A stretch of 64,000 bases of DNA from an uncultured Desulfomicrobiaceae bacterium (GCA_937989665.1 CALKRN010000003.1:124001-188000); one strand, 5' to 3'; counted from the first letter of the stretch, positions 43,920 through 53,933 are shown. Translations and numbers: made by a program. The notes: generated by a model from the letters alone, not told the origin.

Positions 43920-46900
43920 ATGAGCACCTTTGTTCATCTTCATTGTCATACTGAGTATAGTCTGCTCGATGGCGCCATCCGGCTGCAGGACCTCTGCGCC
44001 CGGGCCGTGGATTTTGGCTGCGGTGCTGCGGCGGTTACGGACCATGGCAATCTCTTTGCCGCCCTCCCGTTTTATTTGGAGGCCAAAAAGCACGGTATTC
44101 GTCCCATTATTGGCTGTGAGGTGTACGTTACCGAGGACATGCGGGACCGCACCGACAAGCAGCGCTTCCATCTCGTCCTTTTGGCCCAGGACCGCATGGG
44201 CTACCATAACCTGGTGAAGCTGGTCTCTGCCGGTTTTCTCGAGGGCTTTTACTACAAGCCACGGGTGGATAAGGCCTGCCTGCGCCGCTATGCCGAAGGA
44301 CTCATCGCCCTGTCGGCTTGCCTCAAAGGCGAGGTCCCCTGGACCATGACCCACGTGGGGATGGATGCAGGGCTGGAGGTCGCCCGCCAGTATGCGGCCA
44401 TTTTTCCAGGCCGGTTTTATCTTGAGCTGCAGGACAATGGCCTGCCCGAACAAGAAGAAGCCAACGCCCGACTCCTTGAGGCTGCCAAGGTCCTGCGGTT
44501 GCCCGTGGTGGCCACCAATGATTGCCACTACTTAGAGCGAGACGACTACGAGGCCCATGATGCCTTGCTGTGCATTGGGACAGGCAAAACCGTGGATACC
44601 CCGGCGCGGCTGCGGTTTTCTTCCAATGCCTTCTACTACAAAAGCCCAGAGGAGATGGAGGCGGCCTTTGCCGCCATCCCGGAGGCCCTAGAGAATGCGG
44701 CGCGCATCGCTGCGCTATGCCAGGTGGAGCTGGAGCTTGGACGACATCATTTCCCCGTGTATACCGTGCCTGAAGGACGGAGCATGGAGGAAGAGTTCCA
44801 TCACCTGGCCCGCGAGGGACTCAAGGACCGACTGCGCCAGCTCCCCTATGCTGTAGACGAGCAGGCGTATTGGGCACGGCTGGACCACGAACTTAGCGTC
44901 ATCACCGCCAAGGGCTTTGCGCCGTATTTTCTCATTGTCCAAGACTTTATCAATTGGGCGAAATCGCAGGGTATCCCCGTAGGGCCAGGCCGTGGTTCGG
45001 CCGCAGGGTCCCTTGTGGCGTATGCCTTACGCATCACCGACCTCGATCCCATCCGCTACCGACTCTATTTTGAGCGGTTTCTCAATGCCGAGCGCGCCTC
45101 TTTGCCTGATATCGACGTGGACTTCTGCTACAATCGCCGCGACGAGGTCATCCGCTACGTGACGGAGCGCTACGGCGCGGATCGGGTGGCCCAGATTGTG
45201 GCCTTTGGTACCATGAAGGCCAAGGGCGTGGTGCGCGACGTGGCCCGAGTCCTTGGCATCCCCCTTAAAGATGCCGACCGCATCGCTAAGCTCATTCCCG
45301 ATGACCTCAAGATGACGCTGGACAAGGCCTTAGAACAAGAGCCCGCGCTGCGCACCCTCGTGGAAAGTGACCCCACCTTTGCCAAACTGTTCCACATTTC
45401 ACGTCGGCTCGAAGGCTTGGCGCGCCATCCTTCGCAGCATGCGGCCGGAATCGTCATCTCCCGGGAACCCATGGTGGAGTATCTGCCGCTGCACACCGGC
45501 AAGAACGGCGAAGTCGTCACCCAGTTCGACATGAAGAAGGTGGAGCAGGTGGGGCTCATCAAGTTCGACTTTCTCGGACTCAAGACCCTCACGGTTATCC
45601 ATGATGCCCTGCGTCTCGTGCGCGAGGGCGGGGGGAACCCCCCAGACGTGGAGACCTTGCCCCTCGACGATGCCAAGACCTTCGAACTGTTGTGCCGCGG
45701 CGATACGGATGGGGTCTTCCAGCTCGAATCCGAAGGCATGCGCCGGGTGCTCCGGAGCCTCAAACCGTCATGTTTTGAGGACATCATCGCCCTGCTTGCC
45801 CTCTACCGTCCAGGGCCATTGGAAAGCGGCATGGTAGAGGACTTCATTGACCGCAAGCATGGCCGCAAGGCCATCGAGTACGCCTATCCAGAGTTGTTCC
45901 CCCGCCTGCATCCCATCCTCGAAGAGACATATGGGGTGATTCTATATCAAGAGCAGGTGATGAAGATCGCCGCGGAGCTGGCGAATTATTCCATGGGCGA
46001 GGGGGATATTTTGCGGCGGGCCATGGGCAAGAAGAATCCTGAGGAGATGGCCAAACAGCGCTCGCGTTTCCTTGATGGAGCGAAGGCAAATGGCATTTCC
46101 GAAGAGGCCGCCGCCTGGGTCTTCGACCTCATGGAAAAATTTGCTGGCTATGGGTTTAATAAGGCCCATAGTGCGGCCTATGCCCTCATTTCCTACCAAA
46201 CGGCCTATTTGAAGGCCCATTTTCCGGCGGAATTCATGGCCGCGACGATTAGCGCCGAGGTAGCCAATTCCGATAAGGTCTTGGCACAGATTAGCGCCTG
46301 CCGGGACTTAGGGCTTTCCATCCTGCCGCCGGACATCAATGCTAGCCGCTACGAGTTTACGGTGGAGAATGGGGCTATTCGTTTTGGGTTGGCGGGTATC
46401 AAGGGCATTGGCGAGGCCGCGGCACAGGTCTTGGTGGCGGAGCGTGAGGCCCAAGGGCCGTTTTTGAGTTTGCTCGATCTCTGCCAGCGGGTGGACCTGC
46501 GCAAGGTCAACAAGAAGGTCCTTGAGGTCCTTATCAAGGCCGGGGCTATGGATGGCTTGGGCTGCCACCGTGGGCTATTGCTTGCGGCAGTGGACCCGGT
46601 GCTCCAGATGGCCCAACGCCAGGCGCGGCGCAAACGCAGTGGTCAGCTCTCGTTTATGGAAACCGCGGGGGAGAACACGTGCCGGCTTGCGGGGGTGGGA
46701 ATGGACCTGGATCTACCCGAGGTCCCTGTCTTGGACGTGGCGGAACTCCTGCGCATGGAAAAGGAGGCCCTGGGGTTTTACCTCATGGGGCACCCCTTGG
46801 AGCCCTTCCGGGAGGAGATGCGGCGTATGGGACTGGGGACATTGGCAGGCTGTGCGGAGCTGGCAGAAGGCACGCAGACGCTCCTGGCCGTCATCGTCAC

Positions 46901-47366
46901 GGGTCTGAAAACGATTACCACGAAGCGCGGGGATCGCATGGCCTTTGCCGAAGTGGAGGATTTGTCGGGAAGCGGCGAAATGGTCGTCTTTAGCGATGTC
47001 TATGCGGCCCATCGGGAGCTTTTGGCGGGCGAGGAACCGCTCCTTGTGGAGGCCGAGGTGGGCCAGGCGCAGCGGGGGGAAGAGGGCGAGGTGACTCGAG
47101 TCAAGATGATCGCCCGCTCTCTGCGATTGCTGCGCGAGGCCGTGGCCGAGAGTGCTGCGCCGGTCCAGGTGGAGGTGCCGTTGCAGGATGGGATTGATTG
47201 GGATGGGTTGGCCCAGGTCTTCTCGCGCCATCCTGGCCCGGCGCCAGTGCTCTTGAAGGTGGTGGCCCCGGAGTTCGTCTGCCAGCTTCAAGTGGACACA
47301 CGGCTCAGCGTGGCCGTGGGGCCGCCGTTTTGGCGCGATGTGGAGCGCTGGCGGGGAGGGGAGTGA
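43920..47366 (+). CDS. dnaE: DNA polymerase III alpha subunit
   Basis: Replicative polymerase, 1148 residues, full length for DnaE1. The PHP domain opens with FVHLHCHTEYSLLDGAIRL. The palm includes GPGRGSAAGSLVAYALRITD and the catalytic aspartates in LPDIDVDFCYNRRDEV (about residue 396). HhH and OB domains follow, including the C-terminal GDRMAFAEVEDLSGSGEMVV. The ATG at 43920 is chosen because family sequence starts there, although no good ribosome site is seen. It overlaps queD by one base. Confidence 0.96.
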   Translation: MSTFVHLHCHTEYSLLDGAIRLQDLCARAVDFGCGAAAVTDHGNLFAALPFYLEAKKHGIRPIIGCEVYVTEDMRDRTDKQRFHLVLLAQDRMGYHNLVKLVSAGFLEGFYYKPRVDKACLRRYAEGLIALSACLKGEVPWTMTHVGMDAGLEVARQYAAIFPGRFYLELQDNGLPEQEEANARLLEAAKVLRLPVVATNDCHYLERDDYEAHDALLCIGTGKTVDTPARLRFSSNAFYYKSPEEMEAAFAAIPEALENAARIAALCQVELELGRHHFPVYTVPEGRSMEEEFHHLAREGLKDRLRQLPYAVDEQAYWARLDHELSVITAKGFAPYFLIVQDFINWAKSQGIPVGPGRGSAAGSLVAYALRITDLDPIRYRLYFERFLNAERASLPDIDVDFCYNRRDEVIRYVTERYGADRVAQIVAFGTMKAKGVVRDVARVLGIPLKDADRIAKLIPDDLKMTLDKALEQEPALRTLVESDPTFAKLFHISRRLEGLARHPSQHAAGIVISREPMVEYLPLHTGKNGEVVTQFDMKKVEQVGLIKFDFLGLKTLTVIHDALRLVREGGGNPPDVETLPLDDAKTFELLCRGDTDGVFQLESEGMRRVLRSLKPSCFEDIIALLALYRPGPLESGMVEDFIDRKHGRKAIEYAYPELFPRLHPILEETYGVILYQEQVMKIAAELANYSMGEGDILRRAMGKKNPEEMAKQRSRFLDGAKANGISEEAAAWVFDLMEKFAGYGFNKAHSAAYALISYQTAYLKAHFPAEFMAATISAEVANSDKVLAQISACRDLGLSILPPDINASRYEFTVENGAIRFGLAGIKGIGEAAAQVLVAEREAQGPFLSLLDLCQRVDLRKVNKKVLEVLIKAGAMDGLGCHRGLLLAAVDPVLQMAQRQARRKRSGQLSFMETAGENTCRLAGVGMDLDLPEVPVLDVAELLRMEKEALGFYLMGHPLEPFREEMRRMGLGTLAGCAELAEGTQTLLAVIVTGLKTITTKRGDRMAFAEVEDLSGSGEMVVFSDVYAAHRELLAGEEPLLVEAEVGQAQRGEEGEVTRVKMIARSLRLLREAVAESAAPVQVEVPLQDGIDWDGLAQVFSRHPGPAPVLLKVVAPEFVCQLQVDTRLSVAVGPPFWRDVERWRGGE

Positions 47367-47770
47367 TGGCCGGTGTCTGGCGGCTGGTGGTGCGGGGGGG
47401 CTTTGCCGCAGCGCACCAAATTCTCCACTATGGTGGGCCGTGCGAAGCCTTGCACGGGCATAATTTTGCCGTGGAGGTAGAGGTGGAGGGACGCCGCTTG
47501 GACCCCAAGACAGGCATGCTCATGGACTTCAAGGTCCTCAAGGGGCACCTGGCGGCCGTCACCGCAGAACTCGACCATACCCACGTCAATGCCCTGCCCC
47601 AATTTGCCGGGGTAAGTCCCTCCTCAGAGCGACTTGCCGAGTACATCTTCCAGCGTCTTGCCGAACGTCTTGCTGGGAGTGGGGTGCAGCTCGTGCGGGT
47701 GAAAGTGGCAGAAAATGTTGGTGCTGAGGCGGAGTACTGGGAGGAAACCCATGGCCCAGCAGGACCTTGA
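47366..47770 (+). CDS. queD: 6-carboxytetrahydropterin synthase QueD
   Basis: Queuosine pathway enzyme of 134 residues that acts on dihydroneopterin triphosphate, the product of FolE2. Zinc ligands lie in FAAAHQILHYGG and LHGHNFAVEVE; the catalytic Cys is in GPCEALHGHN, and the SPSSERLAEYIF block is conserved. The ATG overlaps the dnaE stop (TGATG). Its 3' end overlaps the next gene by 20 bases. Confidence 0.92.
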   Translation: MAGVWRLVVRGGFAAAHQILHYGGPCEALHGHNFAVEVEVEGRRLDPKTGMLMDFKVLKGHLAAVTAELDHTHVNALPQFAGVSPSSERLAEYIFQRLAERLAGSGVQLVRVKVAENVGAEAEYWEETHGPAGP

Positions 47771-49334
47771 ACTATCCCAAGACCCCATTCGCGTCCTGCT
47801 CGTGGACCCCGATCCGGTGCTGCGTCGCTTGGTTCGCCACGCCTTGGATGAGCGATTTGTTGTCGAGGAACAAACCGATGGGTTTGATGCCTTGGATGTC
47901 TATTTAGAGCAACGGTTTGATGTGGTGGTCATGGGGGAGCGTCTTGGCTCGTGCGATGCCCAACGGGTCGTGGACTATATCCGAGGGCAGGCCAACGACA
48001 GCCGGACCTTTCTCTTGGTCCTACTGTGGGACCTCTCCCCCAGCGGTGAGTTTGCCCTCCTCCATGCGGGGGCCAATGATTGTCTGCGGATGCCCTTTCA
48101 TCGGGAGATCGTTCGCTCCCGCATGGAGGTGGCCCTGCGCCACATCCGCATGACCCAACAGCTGGAACAGGCCTACATGCGCATCGAGACCCAGATGCGC
48201 ACGGTGGCGGCGCTGCAAAAAAAATTGGTGCCGGCCTCCGGCTTGGACGTGCCCGGGTTTCGGGTGCGGCACCTCTACGAGCCCTCGGGCCTGGCCAGTG
48301 GGGACTACTACGATTGCCTAACGCTGCCTTCGGGGGAGGTGCGGGTGGTGGTGGCGGACGTCTCGGGCCATGGGGCGCGAGCGGCCTTTGTCATGGCCAT
48401 GGTGCGTACGGTGGTGCGAGCAGGGACAGCGCGCGGGGCAAGTATTGAGCGCATCTTGGCGGCCACCAACACCCAGCTCCTCGAGACCGTGGGCGATGAG
48501 CCCGATTTTGTGACGATCTTTCTGGCCGATATCAATCCCACCCAAGGCCAGCTGCGCTATCTCAACGCCGGCCATTGTCCGGGGTTGGTGCGGGTGGGCG
48601 ATCAGGTCCTCCATCTGCCCGCGCTCACCCCCATGCTCGGCTTCTTTCCGTTGGAATTTTGCGCCAAGGAATGTTCCTTCCCGCCGGGTTCCGGACTGTT
48701 TTTGTATACCGATGGCCTTTACGAGTGGGAGATAGAACCAGGGCAACAGCTCGGAATCGATCGGTTTTTGGAGCTGGCCACTGCAGTGGTGCAGGAGCCG
48801 ATGGTGTATCTCGATGCCCTTATGCGCCGTTTGGAGGAAACCGGTGAGATGCCACCGGTTTTCACCGATGACTTGACCGCATTGTGGGTTGAAAGCGATG
48901 CCGCGTGGCAGGCCTTCACCTTGCGCACCATGGCCACCCCTCGGCAGGTGCGGGAGCTCGTGCGCCATGCAGTCCACGGTGTAGGGATGCCGCCGGAGAT
49001 GGCGGCCGCAGTGGAGCTCGCCCTGGTGGAGGCCTGTGCCAACGTGGTGCGCCACGCTTACGGCGATGCCGGGGGAGAGGTGGAGGTGCGGGTGGCGGTG
49101 GTGCCAGGGGCCTTGGTGCGGTTTCAGGTAGTGGATTGGGGGCGCTCGTTCGATCCGCCTGAGCGCTGGGGGCTGCCGGAGGAGAACGTCACCTCCGGGC
49201 GAGGGCTTTTTTTGATCCACACCCTCATGGACCAGGTACACTATGGTCGTCTGGAGGGTGCCAACGTGCTAACGCTGGAAAAACGATGGGAGGCCGTAGA
49301 TGCCGGAACTGAGCGTAGACCCCCGCGGAACTGA
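47751..49334 (+). CDS. Pseudo-receiver / SpoIIE phosphatase / RsbW-like kinase fusion
   Basis: A 527-residue signalling protein. Residues 12-130 are a receiver-like domain, but the phospho-Asp position reads VVVMGERLG (G62) and the conserved Lys position reads LRMPF (M114), so it should not be phosphorylated. A short coiled coil follows (135-160). The PP2C/SpoIIE phosphatase has ASGDYYD (182-188) and ADVSGHG (202-208). The C-terminal HATPase has an N box ALVEACANVVRHAYG (424-438), DWGRSFDP (462-469) and GRGLFL (483-488). One protein thus holds both the kinase and phosphatase expected to act on the STAS protein encoded next. The target sigma or effector is not evident. Confidence 0.88.
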   Translation: MAQQDLELSQDPIRVLLVDPDPVLRRLVRHALDERFVVEEQTDGFDALDVYLEQRFDVVVMGERLGSCDAQRVVDYIRGQANDSRTFLLVLLWDLSPSGEFALLHAGANDCLRMPFHREIVRSRMEVALRHIRMTQQLEQAYMRIETQMRTVAALQKKLVPASGLDVPGFRVRHLYEPSGLASGDYYDCLTLPSGEVRVVVADVSGHGARAAFVMAMVRTVVRAGTARGASIERILAATNTQLLETVGDEPDFVTIFLADINPTQGQLRYLNAGHCPGLVRVGDQVLHLPALTPMLGFFPLEFCAKECSFPPGSGLFLYTDGLYEWEIEPGQQLGIDRFLELATAVVQEPMVYLDALMRRLEETGEMPPVFTDDLTALWVESDAAWQAFTLRTMATPRQVRELVRHAVHGVGMPPEMAAAVELALVEACANVVRHAYGDAGGEVEVRVAVVPGALVRFQVVDWGRSFDPPERWGLPEENVTSGRGLFLIHTLMDQVHYGRLEGANVLTLEKRWEAVDAGTERRPPRN

Positions 49335-49644
49335 AGTCTGGGTACGCTACGACGGGGAGATAACCTTTGATGTAGTGGATGAACTCAAGGGGCGCATGGA
49401 GAGCGTGTTTGAAGATCGCTCCTGGAAGAACATAATCTTCGACTTGGAGCCCGTGGAATTCCTCGATAGCTCGGGCATTGGTTTTTTTGTTATCCTCAAC
49501 AACCGCTGCCTCCAATCAGGCCGCAAGCTCATCCTCTTCCGTCCACGGCCGCAGCTGCGCAAGACCTTGGCGCTCGTCAATATGCTGCACTTTTTTTGCA
49601 TAGCCGATGATCAAGACGACGTGGATGCCAACCTCTTGGACTAG
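49300..49644 (+). CDS. STAS-domain anti-sigma factor antagonist (SpoIIAA/RsbV-like)
   Basis: A 114-residue STAS domain protein with the phosphorylation-site motif FLDSSGIGFFVILN (Ser57/Ser58). It starts 35 bases inside the upstream phosphatase/kinase gene, a strong sign that the two are a partner-switching pair. It may feed into motility, since motA and motB follow. The output partner is not seen in this window. Confidence 0.9.
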   Translation: MPELSVDPRGTEVWVRYDGEITFDVVDELKGRMESVFEDRSWKNIIFDLEPVEFLDSSGIGFFVILNNRCLQSGRKLILFRPRPQLRKTLALVNMLHFFCIADDQDDVDANLLD

Positions 49645-49647
49645 GTT

Positions 49648-50760
49648 ATGCCGTATTTTCTCAAGCACCACTTTGACCCCTATTTTGACCACCTTAATCT
49701 CAAGCCGCGTCAGCGTGAGGACGGCTCCGTGGACCATCAGAACATGGGGTATGTGCAGAATGTGATCCAAGGCCAGGTGCTGGCAGAGTTCATTCCCATC
49801 ACCGAGGAGGCGGCCCAAGCCTTGCCTGCGGAGCTGGTCTTTCAGGTGCCGCGTTTCCCCATGGGACGCAACTGCGAGGTCCATCCCCAAAATTCCCTCC
49901 AACTCCTTGCCTCGGCCAATGGCTATGTTTTTTATGAAGGTGGCCTTATCCACGTGAAACGGGTACTCAATGTGCGGCAGGACGTTGGTGTGCGCACAGG
50001 GAATATCCAATTCGTGGGGGATATCATTGTTCACGGCTCGGTGCGGGCAGGCTTCGAGGTGGTGGGCAAGGACGTGCGGGTGAAGGAGGGCGTGGAGGCA
50101 GCAGTTGTCCAAGCCGGCGGGAACCTGCAAGTGGATGGGGGGGTGCGCGGGGCAGGTGTGGGGCTCTTGCGGGCAGGCAAAAATATCCGGGTGGGGTTTT
50201 GCGAAAATGCGACCCTCTGGGCGGGAGATTCTCTCCTTGTGGATAAAGTCTGCCTTCATTCCTCCGTTTTTTGCCAACGCAAGGTGGCGGTACGAGATCG
50301 CCTTGTTGGCGGCCGGGTCTGCTGTCAGGGGGTGGTCTTTGTCGGCGCCCAGCTTGGCGGGGGATTAGGGACACCCACCGAGCTGGTACTCGGTTTTGAT
50401 ACCGAGCTCATGGGGGAAGTGGAGCACCTGGAGCGAGAACTCTCCCGCTTGGGTCCATTGGCAAGGCAGCTCCACCGCGACATGGCCAAAGGCCCGGCCT
50501 ATGCCACGGAACTCGGGCCACGCTTGGCGACGATAGAGCGCAAACAGCGTGCCCTGCAAAACAAGGTGGTGGCCTTGCGCGAGCGGCTTCACGAACGCTT
50601 CTTTTCTCGCGCGAGCGTTGTCGTCCCCGGGGAAGTGCGGCCTGGCGTGACCATTGCCATCGGTCCCGCACGGCTCAACATCAATGACTTTTTGCGGAAC
50701 GTGCGCTTTGTGTTGGAAGACGGAGAGGTCGTGGTGCGCAGTCCGGCATTGGCCAAGTAA
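49648..50760 (+). CDS. FapA/DUF342-like protein
   Basis: A 370-residue protein with an N-terminal domain, a central beta-helical DUF342 core of short repeats (VGDIIVHGSVRAGFEVVGKD, VRVKEGVEAAVVQAGGNLQV, LRAGKNIRVGFCENATLWAG), a coiled coil near residues 250-315 and a short beta tail. Such proteins are polymer-like and often occur near motility and chemotaxis genes. The function is not established. It is 3 bases after the STAS gene and 27 bases before motA. Confidence 0.8.
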   Translation: MPYFLKHHFDPYFDHLNLKPRQREDGSVDHQNMGYVQNVIQGQVLAEFIPITEEAAQALPAELVFQVPRFPMGRNCEVHPQNSLQLLASANGYVFYEGGLIHVKRVLNVRQDVGVRTGNIQFVGDIIVHGSVRAGFEVVGKDVRVKEGVEAAVVQAGGNLQVDGGVRGAGVGLLRAGKNIRVGFCENATLWAGDSLLVDKVCLHSSVFCQRKVAVRDRLVGGRVCCQGVVFVGAQLGGGLGTPTELVLGFDTELMGEVEHLERELSRLGPLARQLHRDMAKGPAYATELGPRLATIERKQRALQNKVVALRERLHERFFSRASVVVPGEVRPGVTIAIGPARLNINDFLRNVRFVLEDGEVVVRSPALAK

Positions 50761-50787
50761 CCGTGGTTGAGGGAGTGGTTTGGTTCT

Positions 50788-51543
50788 ATGGATATCGGAA
50801 CCCTGATTGGGCTGGTGGCAGCCTTTGGCCTTATTATCGGCTCCATCCTCATGGGTGGCAAATTTGGCGCCTATGTGGATATCCCCTCGGTGCTCATCGT
50901 CTTTGGTGGCACGGTCGCCGTCACCTTTATCATGTACCCCATGGGCGCGGTATTTGGCATGGTGAAGGTGATGCTCAAGGCCTTTTTTGCCAAAGATCCG
51001 GATCCGAAGGAGCTTATCAAAAAGATTGTCGAGCTGGCAGAGCTCGCCCGTCGCGAGAGCTTGGTGGCTTTAGAGAAGGCGAGTGTGGAGGATCCATTCC
51101 TTAAAAAAGGCATTTTACTGGTGGCAGATGGTACCCAGGAGGGCCTTGTGCGCTCGGTGCTCGAGACCGAAATCAACTTCATGCGCCAGCGCCACGGTTC
51201 TGGGCAGGCAATCCTCAAGAGTATGGGCACCATGGCCCCGGCCTTTGGCATGATCGGCACCCTCATTGGTTTGGTGGCCATGCTCCAGACTTTGGATGAC
51301 CCTTCCGCCATCGGTCCGGCTATGGCCGTGGCCTTGCTCACCACCTTGTATGGCGCGGTGCTCGCCAACACGGTTTTTATCCCCATTGCCACGAAACTCG
51401 GGGAACGCTCGGCAGCGGAATCCTTTTATATGGAAATTGCCGTCGAGGGGATCTTGTCTGTCCTGCGTGGGGAAAACCCCCGGATAATCCAAGACAAGCT
51501 GGAGGCTTTTCTTGCCCCTGCCTTGCGCGAAGGAAGTAAGTGA
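50788..51543 (+). CDS. motA: Flagellar motor stator protein MotA
   Basis: Inner-membrane proton or sodium channel subunit of 251 residues with four helices. Recognised by LIGLVAAFGLIIGSILMGG, PSVLIVFGGTVAVTFIMYPM, the cytoplasmic loop with ARRESLVALE, and MGTMAPAFGMIGTLIGLVAM near the C-terminus. The ATG at 50788 matches the MotA N-terminus; a TTG 21 bases upstream is also possible. Confidence 0.94.
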   Translation: MDIGTLIGLVAAFGLIIGSILMGGKFGAYVDIPSVLIVFGGTVAVTFIMYPMGAVFGMVKVMLKAFFAKDPDPKELIKKIVELAELARRESLVALEKASVEDPFLKKGILLVADGTQEGLVRSVLETEINFMRQRHGSGQAILKSMGTMAPAFGMIGTLIGLVAMLQTLDDPSAIGPAMAVALLTTLYGAVLANTVFIPIATKLGERSAAESFYMEIAVEGILSVLRGENPRIIQDKLEAFLAPALREGSK

Positions 51544-52283
51544 TGGCCGACGAAGCCCCAAAGAAATGTCCGGAGTGCGTCTGCCCGGATGGGCTGCCGG
51601 AGTGGCTGGCCACCTTTGGCGACCTCATGTCGTTGCTGTTGACCTTCTTTATTTTGCTCTTGTCCTTTGCCAACATGGACGTGCAGAAGTTCAAGGACAT
51701 GATGGGCTCTATCCGCGATGCCTTTGGCGTGCAGACCGAGCGCCCGCTGGATACCTACGTGGCCTTTTCGCCGAGCAAATACGAGCGCGAAGAGGTCAAG
51801 CTCGATGCCGAGGCGCGCAAAATCATGCAGCTTTCGCTTCAGATTTCGGCCATGTTCCAGGAGGATGCCGAGCTGGCCAAACAGGCTCAGGTGACGCCGG
51901 ACGACAAAGGGGTGCTGGTGCGCGTAGGCAGTGGCGCCCTCTTTGCCCCAGGTTCAGCGGCGTTGCGGCCTGAAGCGAGCCGTGTCCTTGAGGAAGTCAT
52001 CACTATTCTTGTCAATTTCAATTTTGACGTCGTGGTGCGCGGGCATACCGATGACATGGAATCCAAAGGGAATTTTGGTTCCTATTGGGAGCTCTCCGCC
52101 GCACGCGCGGCAGCCGCTCTCAATTACATCATCACCCATGGGCACATCGCCCCCTCGCGTCTTAAGGCCGTGGGCTACGCCGATACCCGACCGCTCATGC
52201 CCAACACCACGGATGCCAATCGGGCAGCCAATCGTCGGGTGGAGTTTTATTTCCACCGGGCGGCCGAAAAGGGGGCGTGGTAG
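51543..52283 (+). CDS. motB: Flagellar motor protein MotB
   Basis: Stator partner of MotA; 246 residues. The single N-terminal helix carries the ion-binding Asp in TFGDLMSLLLTFFILLLSFA, preceded by a Cys pair (KKCPECVCPDGLPEW). The OmpA-like peptidoglycan domain contains VVRGHTDDMESKGNFGSYWE and NRAANRRVEFYF. The ATG at 51543 overlaps the motA stop by one base. Confidence 0.94.
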   Translation: MADEAPKKCPECVCPDGLPEWLATFGDLMSLLLTFFILLLSFANMDVQKFKDMMGSIRDAFGVQTERPLDTYVAFSPSKYEREEVKLDAEARKIMQLSLQISAMFQEDAELAKQAQVTPDDKGVLVRVGSGALFAPGSAALRPEASRVLEEVITILVNFNFDVVVRGHTDDMESKGNFGSYWELSAARAAAALNYIITHGHIAPSRLKAVGYADTRPLMPNTTDANRAANRRVEFYFHRAAEKGAW

Positions 52284-52286
52284 GCC

Positions 52287-53933
52287 ATGACCGTGCGGCC
52301 CGTGTTCGGGGCTGACGGCGCGCTGGTGGACGCCGAGGTCACGCACGGGGGCAAGACCTGGCGTCTTGTGGGCCGCCGTGGGCCAGCCCTGGAAGAAGAT
52401 CTGCTGGCCGCTGCGGCGCTGCAACAGGGAGAAGTCCCCGTATTTTTGGGTGCAGGTTTGGGGGCAGGGGTGGCGGCAGCGATTGCCCGGGGGCTGCCGG
52501 TGGCGGTGGTGGAGAAAGAGACTGCGCTGCGCGCGGCCTTGGGCGGGCCAATGTCCGGGCAGGTCCTGTGGTGCACTGAGGCTGATCCGGAGATCGTTTT
52601 AGCAAGGCTGACCCGCTGGCAGATGGAGCTTGGGGCGGCGGCCCTGGCCCCTGTCCTTCATCCCTTCTATGCCCGCCTTGACCCAGAGTATTATCGCACC
52701 GTGGCCGAACGTCTGCGCGCTGCCCGGAAGGTCCGCTTCTGGGAGCGCGCCCGGGCCCCACGCCTCGAAGGGGGGGCACCGCGCATCCTTTTGGTGGCGA
52801 GTTCGTATTTTCTTCACGGCGAGCTCCTGGCCGCCTGTGCGCGGCTCCAGTACCCGGTCCAGGTGGTGGAGTTGCCCAGCCAGGAGATGGGTTCGCAGGA
52901 ATTTGTAGAAGCCGTGTTGCGGGCGGCCGTGGCCTTTCGTCCCCATTTCGCCCTCACCGTCAACCATCTCGGCGTGGACCGAGAAGGGGTGCTCGTGGAC
53001 CTGTTGGCCCGCTTGGAGCTCCCTTTGGCCTCGTGGTTTGTGGATGACCCGCACCTCATCATTGGCTTGTACCAGAGTGCGGTTTCGCCTTGGGTGGCGG
53101 TGTTCACCTGGGATGCCGACACGGTCCCCAGTTTGCGCGCCCTCGGCTTCTCTCATGTGCGTTACCTGCCCCTGGGCACCGACCCCACTCGCTTTGTGCC
53201 CGGTGGTCCAGCCCGCTGGGATGTGGCCTTTGTGGGCAATTCCATGGTCACCAAGGTCCACACCAAAGGAGGGCGTATTCCTCCTCATCTTGCCGCTCAT
53301 CTCGATGAATGGGCGGCAGGTTTTGCCGTAAGCCCCTTGCGTACGGTCCGCGCCTATCTTGCCCTCCACTTCCCCCAGGTCCTAGAGCAGGTTGCGGCCT
53401 TACCCGTCGAGACCCAGCTCGCCCTGGAGACCGCGGTCACCTGGCAAGCGACCCGGGACTGGCGCTATGCCTGCGTACGGGAGCTTGTTCCTTTCCATCC
53501 CCTCATTGTCGGAGACCCTGGTTGGCACAGTCTCCTACCACCTGCCTGTTTTGAGTATCTTCCTGAAATGAATTACTATACTGACTTGCCCTGCTTCTAT
53601 CCCCAGGTGCGCATCAACTTCAACGCCACCAGCCTGCAGATGAAAGGGGCAGCGAACCAGCGGGTCTTTGACGTGCCTGCCTGTGGGGCCTTTGTGCTCA
53701 CCGACTATCGCCAGCAGCTGGAAGGCCTTTTTCGTCTTGGCCAGGAAGTGGTGTGCTACAGCAGCCCAGAAGAAATTCCGGAGTTAGTGCGCTACTACCT
53801 TGCCCATGAAGGAAAGCGGCACGCCATCGCCCAGGCCGCTCGGGCGCGGGTCTTGGCCGAGCATACGTATGACCATCGGTTGCCGGCGTTGGTCGCCGCC
53901 ATGCGTGAGTGGTATGGTGGCCCGAGGGCATGA
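52287..53933 (+). CDS. CgeB-like glycosyltransferase (GT-B fold)
   Basis: A 548-residue cytoplasmic protein. The central part (ILLVASSYFLHGELLAACAR; PLASWFVDDPHLIIGLYQSA) and the C-terminus (MKGAANQRVFDVPACGAFVL; EIPELVRYYLAHEGKRHAIA) resemble CgeB/family 1-like glycosyltransferases. It starts 3 bases after motB and is close to fliK-flgD-flgE, so a role in flagellar or surface glycosylation is plausible. The donor and acceptor are unknown. Confidence 0.75.
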   Translation: MTVRPVFGADGALVDAEVTHGGKTWRLVGRRGPALEEDLLAAAALQQGEVPVFLGAGLGAGVAAAIARGLPVAVVEKETALRAALGGPMSGQVLWCTEADPEIVLARLTRWQMELGAAALAPVLHPFYARLDPEYYRTVAERLRAARKVRFWERARAPRLEGGAPRILLVASSYFLHGELLAACARLQYPVQVVELPSQEMGSQEFVEAVLRAAVAFRPHFALTVNHLGVDREGVLVDLLARLELPLASWFVDDPHLIIGLYQSAVSPWVAVFTWDADTVPSLRALGFSHVRYLPLGTDPTRFVPGGPARWDVAFVGNSMVTKVHTKGGRIPPHLAAHLDEWAAGFAVSPLRTVRAYLALHFPQVLEQVAALPVETQLALETAVTWQATRDWRYACVRELVPFHPLIVGDPGWHSLLPPACFEYLPEMNYYTDLPCFYPQVRINFNATSLQMKGAANQRVFDVPACGAFVLTDYRQQLEGLFRLGQEVVCYSSPEEIPELVRYYLAHEGKRHAIAQAARARVLAEHTYDHRLPALVAAMREWYGGPRA

